Shown piece after piece: positions 5,598 to 8,439 of a DNA stretch of 8,439 nucleotides. Source of the DNA: Methylococcaceae bacterium (GTDB lineage Bacteria > Pseudomonadota > Gammaproteobacteria > Methylococcales > Methylomonadaceae); assembly GCA_030618325.1 (NCBI GenBank), contig JAUXDP010000140.1, positions 1 to 8,439 on the forward strand, written 5' to 3'. Every line of letters begins with the position of its first letter. The stretch's first letter is position 1. The notes below the pieces were generated by a model. That model saw only the letters and a list, made by a program, of their open reading frames with translations, ran no database searches and was not told the origin of the DNA. A program made the position numbers and the translations under genes.

Positions 5598-8439
5598 GAC
5601 TGATCACCTTCAGTTACACCTTTTATCAACGCCTCGTGTCGATTTTTTGCAAGTTTCATTATCTCTATGGCTACACGCTCACGCTTTTGTTTCAATTCGG
5701 CAATGCCAGTTATGGTTAAAGCAGTTTTGATCTCGCTGCGGGTTTTCTTTTGCTTGTCGGCATTATTCCAAAAGTCGATACTGCCTATACTATCTTGTAG
5801 TGTTTCGACGACAGCTTCCATCAATACCTTCATTTTGGCTTTTTCTCCAGCAGGTACTTTCCCGTTTTTAAAAGCCTCATTGGCGATATGCTCATAGAAA
5901 GTCGTTGCTTCTTTACTCATACCATCCTCGCCTGTTTTACGACCTTGCGTGGCTTCGGTGCGTAACTTTTCTAATTCTTCTGCTAACTTTTCCCATTGAT
6001 CTTGATGCTGGTCGATGAGGTTTTCTACCTTATCAGACAGGCTTTTATAAAAGGCCGGGTCTTCATCATTGTGAACGGTGCAATGTTTGCGTATAGCATG
6101 TTCCATTTCGCTGGCTTTTGCCTCGGCATTACCATCAGCGTGTTTGTTCAGGTTTTCAATAAAGTCATCGGCTAACAGTTCGACCGGGGGTACTTTGGGG
6201 TTAATGCCTAAACTGATCAGGTGCTCGTTAATTAAGTCTTTTACTTTTTCGCCAGCATCACCAAGGCTTAGGCTGGTATCTTTATAACGCTCTTTGGCAA
6301 CCCTCAAAATATAACCAAAACGCTTGGCAGGCACGCGGTAAGGGTTTGCCGCCTGATGAGGTAAAATAATATCCATGCTCATCAGAAATTTCTTTAAATA
6401 GACATCAAAGTCAGCACGGATTTTTTCATCTTTTAATAGCTTTACCGCCTCATGCACGATAGCAGCATCGGCTTCAATGTTGGGCATTTTTCCTTGAATA
6501 AAGGCTTCAATCTGTACCACCTTGTTATCCGTAAACAATTGCAAGAGACGTTGGTAACGTTCTTCTAGTACCGGCATTTCCGAGCTAATACTTTTCAGCC
6601 CCTCTGTTAGCTCTTGCTGTTCATCTGCTGCTGCATATAAAGTCAGTGCATCAGTAAGGTTTTCCGTTAAGCCAATGTAATCGACAACATAACCACGCTT
6701 TTTACCCTTTGTAACGCGATTGGTACGGGCGATGGCTTGTAGCAAAGTGTGTTCTCGAATTTTTTTATCGATATACATTACTTGCTCTATCGGTGCATCA
6801 AAGCCAGTTAGTAGCATGTCGCATACAATCAAAAAGGCGATGCCGGTATAAGGCTTGTCTGGGTCTTCGCTATCGAAAGACCGACAGAAATTATCCACAG
6901 CATTCCAGGCTTTGGCTTGCCTGCGGGCTTCAGTGATATAGGCTGCCTCGTTAGTGCCATCACCGGATATGACGACAGCGGCTTTTAGAAAAGCTATTTT
7001 CTTGATCAGAGCCGTGTTAGCGACAGGTTCGGCTTTTAACGCCATCACCCGTTCATTAAGTTCATCCGTAATTGCTGCCTGATAGCGCACGGCTGCTAAT
7101 TTGGAATGACACACTACCTGGGCTTTAAAGCCGTTAGGAAAAATGTGCTCCAGATAGTGACTCACCATATCTTTAGCAATGGCTTTAATGCGCTGTTCAG
7201 CTTCCAAAATATCGCCTGTGGCACCGTATTTCTTCTTTATAGCAAGTAATTCTTCTTCACTACGATCATTAAACAGGTTTTCAAATTTAGCTTCGAAACC
7301 GTGCTTGTCATTGAGCGCAGAATCTGCTGTTCGGCCTTCGTACAATATTTGCAAGGTAGCGCCATCGTTTACCGCATCCATCAAACGGTAGATATCAATG
7401 TACTCACCAAAGCGTTTATGGGTTTTTTTCTCACCGTGTCGATCAGCTTTCAAAGGTGTGCCGGTAAAAGCAATGCGTGCGGCATTAGGAAAGGCTTCAA
7501 AGATATTGTCGCCTAAATCAGATCCCTGGGTACGATGGGCTTCGTCAATCATCAATACAATACGCGATGAATCATTGACGAGGCCGAAGGTTTGGTTGCT
7601 CGGCATCGCTTGATAGGTGGCCAATGCCTCAGCAACTTTTAACGGCAGGCTTTGTTCGCGCACTTGAAATTTATGCACCATCACCATATTGATATCTGAG
7701 CTATCATCGGCTAAATTCAGGCGCAAAGCCTGTGAGCTTTCGATACTGTTAACACGCCCGCCAATCAAGGTGGCAGTTTCAGCTAGCTGGTCTTCTAAAT
7801 CAACGCGATCATTAATCAGCAGGATTTTATAATCGTTTAAATCCTTGGATACTCGCAGTAGTCGTGCGACAAATACCATGGTTAAACTTTTACCCGACCC
7901 TTGAGTGTGCCATACCACACCGCTTTTATCTGTCACGTTTTGACCATGACGCAAACGTTCGATAATTTTATTGGCAGCACGAAACTGTTGGTAGCGACAG
8001 ACTACTTTTATGCGTGGGCCGCTGTCGGTATCCATAAACACCGATGAACTACGCAAAATATTCAGCAAGTTGGCTTTATTGAGCATACCGCTAATCAATT
8101 GCTGTTGTTGATTCATGCCTTCAGCACTGGCATCATCACTTGGCCATTGGGTTTTCCAAGGGAAAAAATGCTCAACACCCGATGTAATGGTGCCGTAGTC
8201 GGCTTCCAACCCACAACTACGAATCACCATCATTGAAGTGTGGAATAATTTAGGTTCGCCTTCTTTTAAGCCTTGTTGTTTTGTGGCTTTGCGCTGGTTC
8301 ATATAACGCCGCAACTGCTCAAAGGCTTCGGGCATAGGATTGGCACAATTTGGCCCACCTTTTTTACACTCCACCACAATCAACGGCAGGCCGTTTACAA
8401 ATAATACAATATCGGGGATGATGAATTGCTTTACACAGC
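5594..8439 (-). CDS. hsdR: Type I restriction enzyme R subunit HsdR (5' end outside the window)
   Basis: HsdR is the ATP-dependent DNA translocase and nuclease of a type I restriction enzyme; it works with HsdM and HsdS, not visible here. The frame is open to the window edge, so 947 residues are seen and the N-terminus is missing. The first internal start candidate (TTG at 8383) lies inside the nuclease motif and is not the true start. The PD-(D/E)xK nuclease core is present: PDIV at about 8406-8416, ECK at 8363-8371, and a QxxxY element (QLRRY) near 8303-8317. Helicase motifs follow in order: QGSGKS near 7886-7903 (Walker A), DEAH near 7535-7546, TGTP near 7454-7465, LLTGFDAP near 6791-6814, and QAIARTNR near 6716-6739. 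The last 300 or so residues form a helical C-terminal region resembling that of EcoR124-type HsdR. No frameshift or premature stop was seen. The TGA overlaps the next gene's ATG. By eye it is more G+C-rich than the fleQ region. Confidence 0.95.
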   Translation of the reverse strand, partial: CVKQFIIPDIVLFVNGLPLIVVECKKGGPNCANPMPEAFEQLRRYMNQRKATKQQGLKEGEPKLFHTSMMVIRSCGLEADYGTITSGVEHFFPWKTQWPSDDASAEGMNQQQQLISGMLNKANLLNILRSSSVFMDTDSGPRIKVVCRYQQFRAANKIIERLRHGQNVTDKSGVVWHTQGSGKSLTMVFVARLLRVSKDLNDYKILLINDRVDLEDQLAETATLIGGRVNSIESSQALRLNLADDSSDINMVMVHKFQVREQSLPLKVAEALATYQAMPSNQTFGLVNDSSRIVLMIDEAHRTQGSDLGDNIFEAFPNAARIAFTGTPLKADRHGEKKTHKRFGEYIDIYRLMDAVNDGATLQILYEGRTADSALNDKHGFEAKFENLFNDRSEEELLAIKKKYGATGDILEAEQRIKAIAKDMVSHYLEHIFPNGFKAQVVCHSKLAAVRYQAAITDELNERVMALKAEPVANTALIKKIAFLKAAVVISGDGTNEAAYITEARRQAKAWNAVDNFCRSFDSEDPDKPYTGIAFLIVCDMLLTGFDAPIEQVMYIDKKIREHTLLQAIARTNRVTKGKKRGYVVDYIGLTENLTDALTLYAAADEQQELTEGLKSISSEMPVLEERYQRLLQLFTDNKVVQIEAFIQGKMPNIEADAAIVHEAVKLLKDEKIRADFDVYLKKFLMSMDIILPHQAANPYRVPAKRFGYILRVAKERYKDTSLSLGDAGEKVKDLINEHLISLGINPKVPPVELLADDFIENLNKHADGNAEAKASEMEHAIRKHCTVHNDEDPAFYKSLSDKVENLIDQHQDQWEKLAEELEKLRTEATQGRKTGEDGMSKEATTFYEHIANEAFKNGKVPAGEKAKMKVLMEAVVETLQDSIGSIDFWNNADKQKKTRSEIKTALTITGIAELKQKRERVAIEIMKLAKNRHEALIKGVTEGDQS
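5605..5610 (-). promoter_or_regulatory. Ribosome binding site of the metallopeptidase gene within hsdR
   Basis: On the minus strand these bases read AAGGTG, 7 bases before the ATG at 5597. This strong Shine-Dalgarno match lies in the last codons of hsdR and supports the ATGA-overlap start and translational coupling. Confidence 0.7.

Noticed and set aside
5667..7613. Several plus-strand frames of 69-76 codons opposite hsdR
   Set aside because: They are antisense shadows of hsdR with low-complexity Ser/Phe-rich translations and no supporting signals.
8381..8383. TTG as the start of hsdR
   Set aside because: The frame continues upstream to the window edge and encodes the PDIV part of the nuclease motif, so the real start is outside the window.

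Overview
The window looks like a chromosomal segment of a flagellated, AT-rich gammaproteobacterium. The main evidence is a full-length FleQ-type flagellar master regulator that aligns nearly collinearly, from memory, with Pseudomonas aeruginosa FleQ, plus a CorB/YfjD-type transporter closest in layout to gammaproteobacterial members. A Legionellales-like or other low-GC gammaproteobacterial host is possible, but genus cannot be fixed from the sequence alone.

Layout: positions 1-141 may hold the last codons of an unidentified gene on the + strand. Positions 142-576 have no convincing gene. They carry an 18-bp operator-like palindrome (181-198), a weak protein-like reading frame (240-473) and a striking 93-bp nested palindrome (379-471) that looks like a REP/MITE-type repeat. 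A minus-strand cluster follows, read from 2967 down to 577: corB (DUF21-CBS-CorC/HlyC transporter), a double-FHA-like protein, and a small PilZ c-di-GMP-binding protein that starts 5 bases after the FHA stop codon. A 182-base divergent promoter region (2968-3149) separates corB from fleQ on the + strand (3150-4613). It contains TTGACA promoter boxes and a palindrome with the same half-sites and spacing as the one at 181-198.

After a 276-base convergent spacer comes a minus-strand type I restriction operon entering from the right edge. It consists of hsdR (5' end outside the window, at least 947 residues visible, from the nuclease core through the helicase to the C-terminal domain) and a YgjP/DUF45-type zinc metallopeptidase whose ATG overlaps the hsdR TGA. 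A hairpin followed by a U-rich tract (4815-4872) probably ends this operon. By eye the restriction genes are more G+C-rich than fleQ, FHA and PilZ, suggesting accessory DNA whose left boundary lies between 4614 and 4889.

Together, the left part is a c-di-GMP/motility-flavoured core locus (FleQ, PilZ, FHA) and the right part is a defence module. The most interesting points are the translational coupling of a metallopeptidase to the restriction subunit, a FleQ with a degenerate receiver and altered c-di-GMP contact residues, a duplicated operator-like palindrome, and the nested palindromic repeat. HsdMS were not visible, so completeness of the restriction system is unknown.
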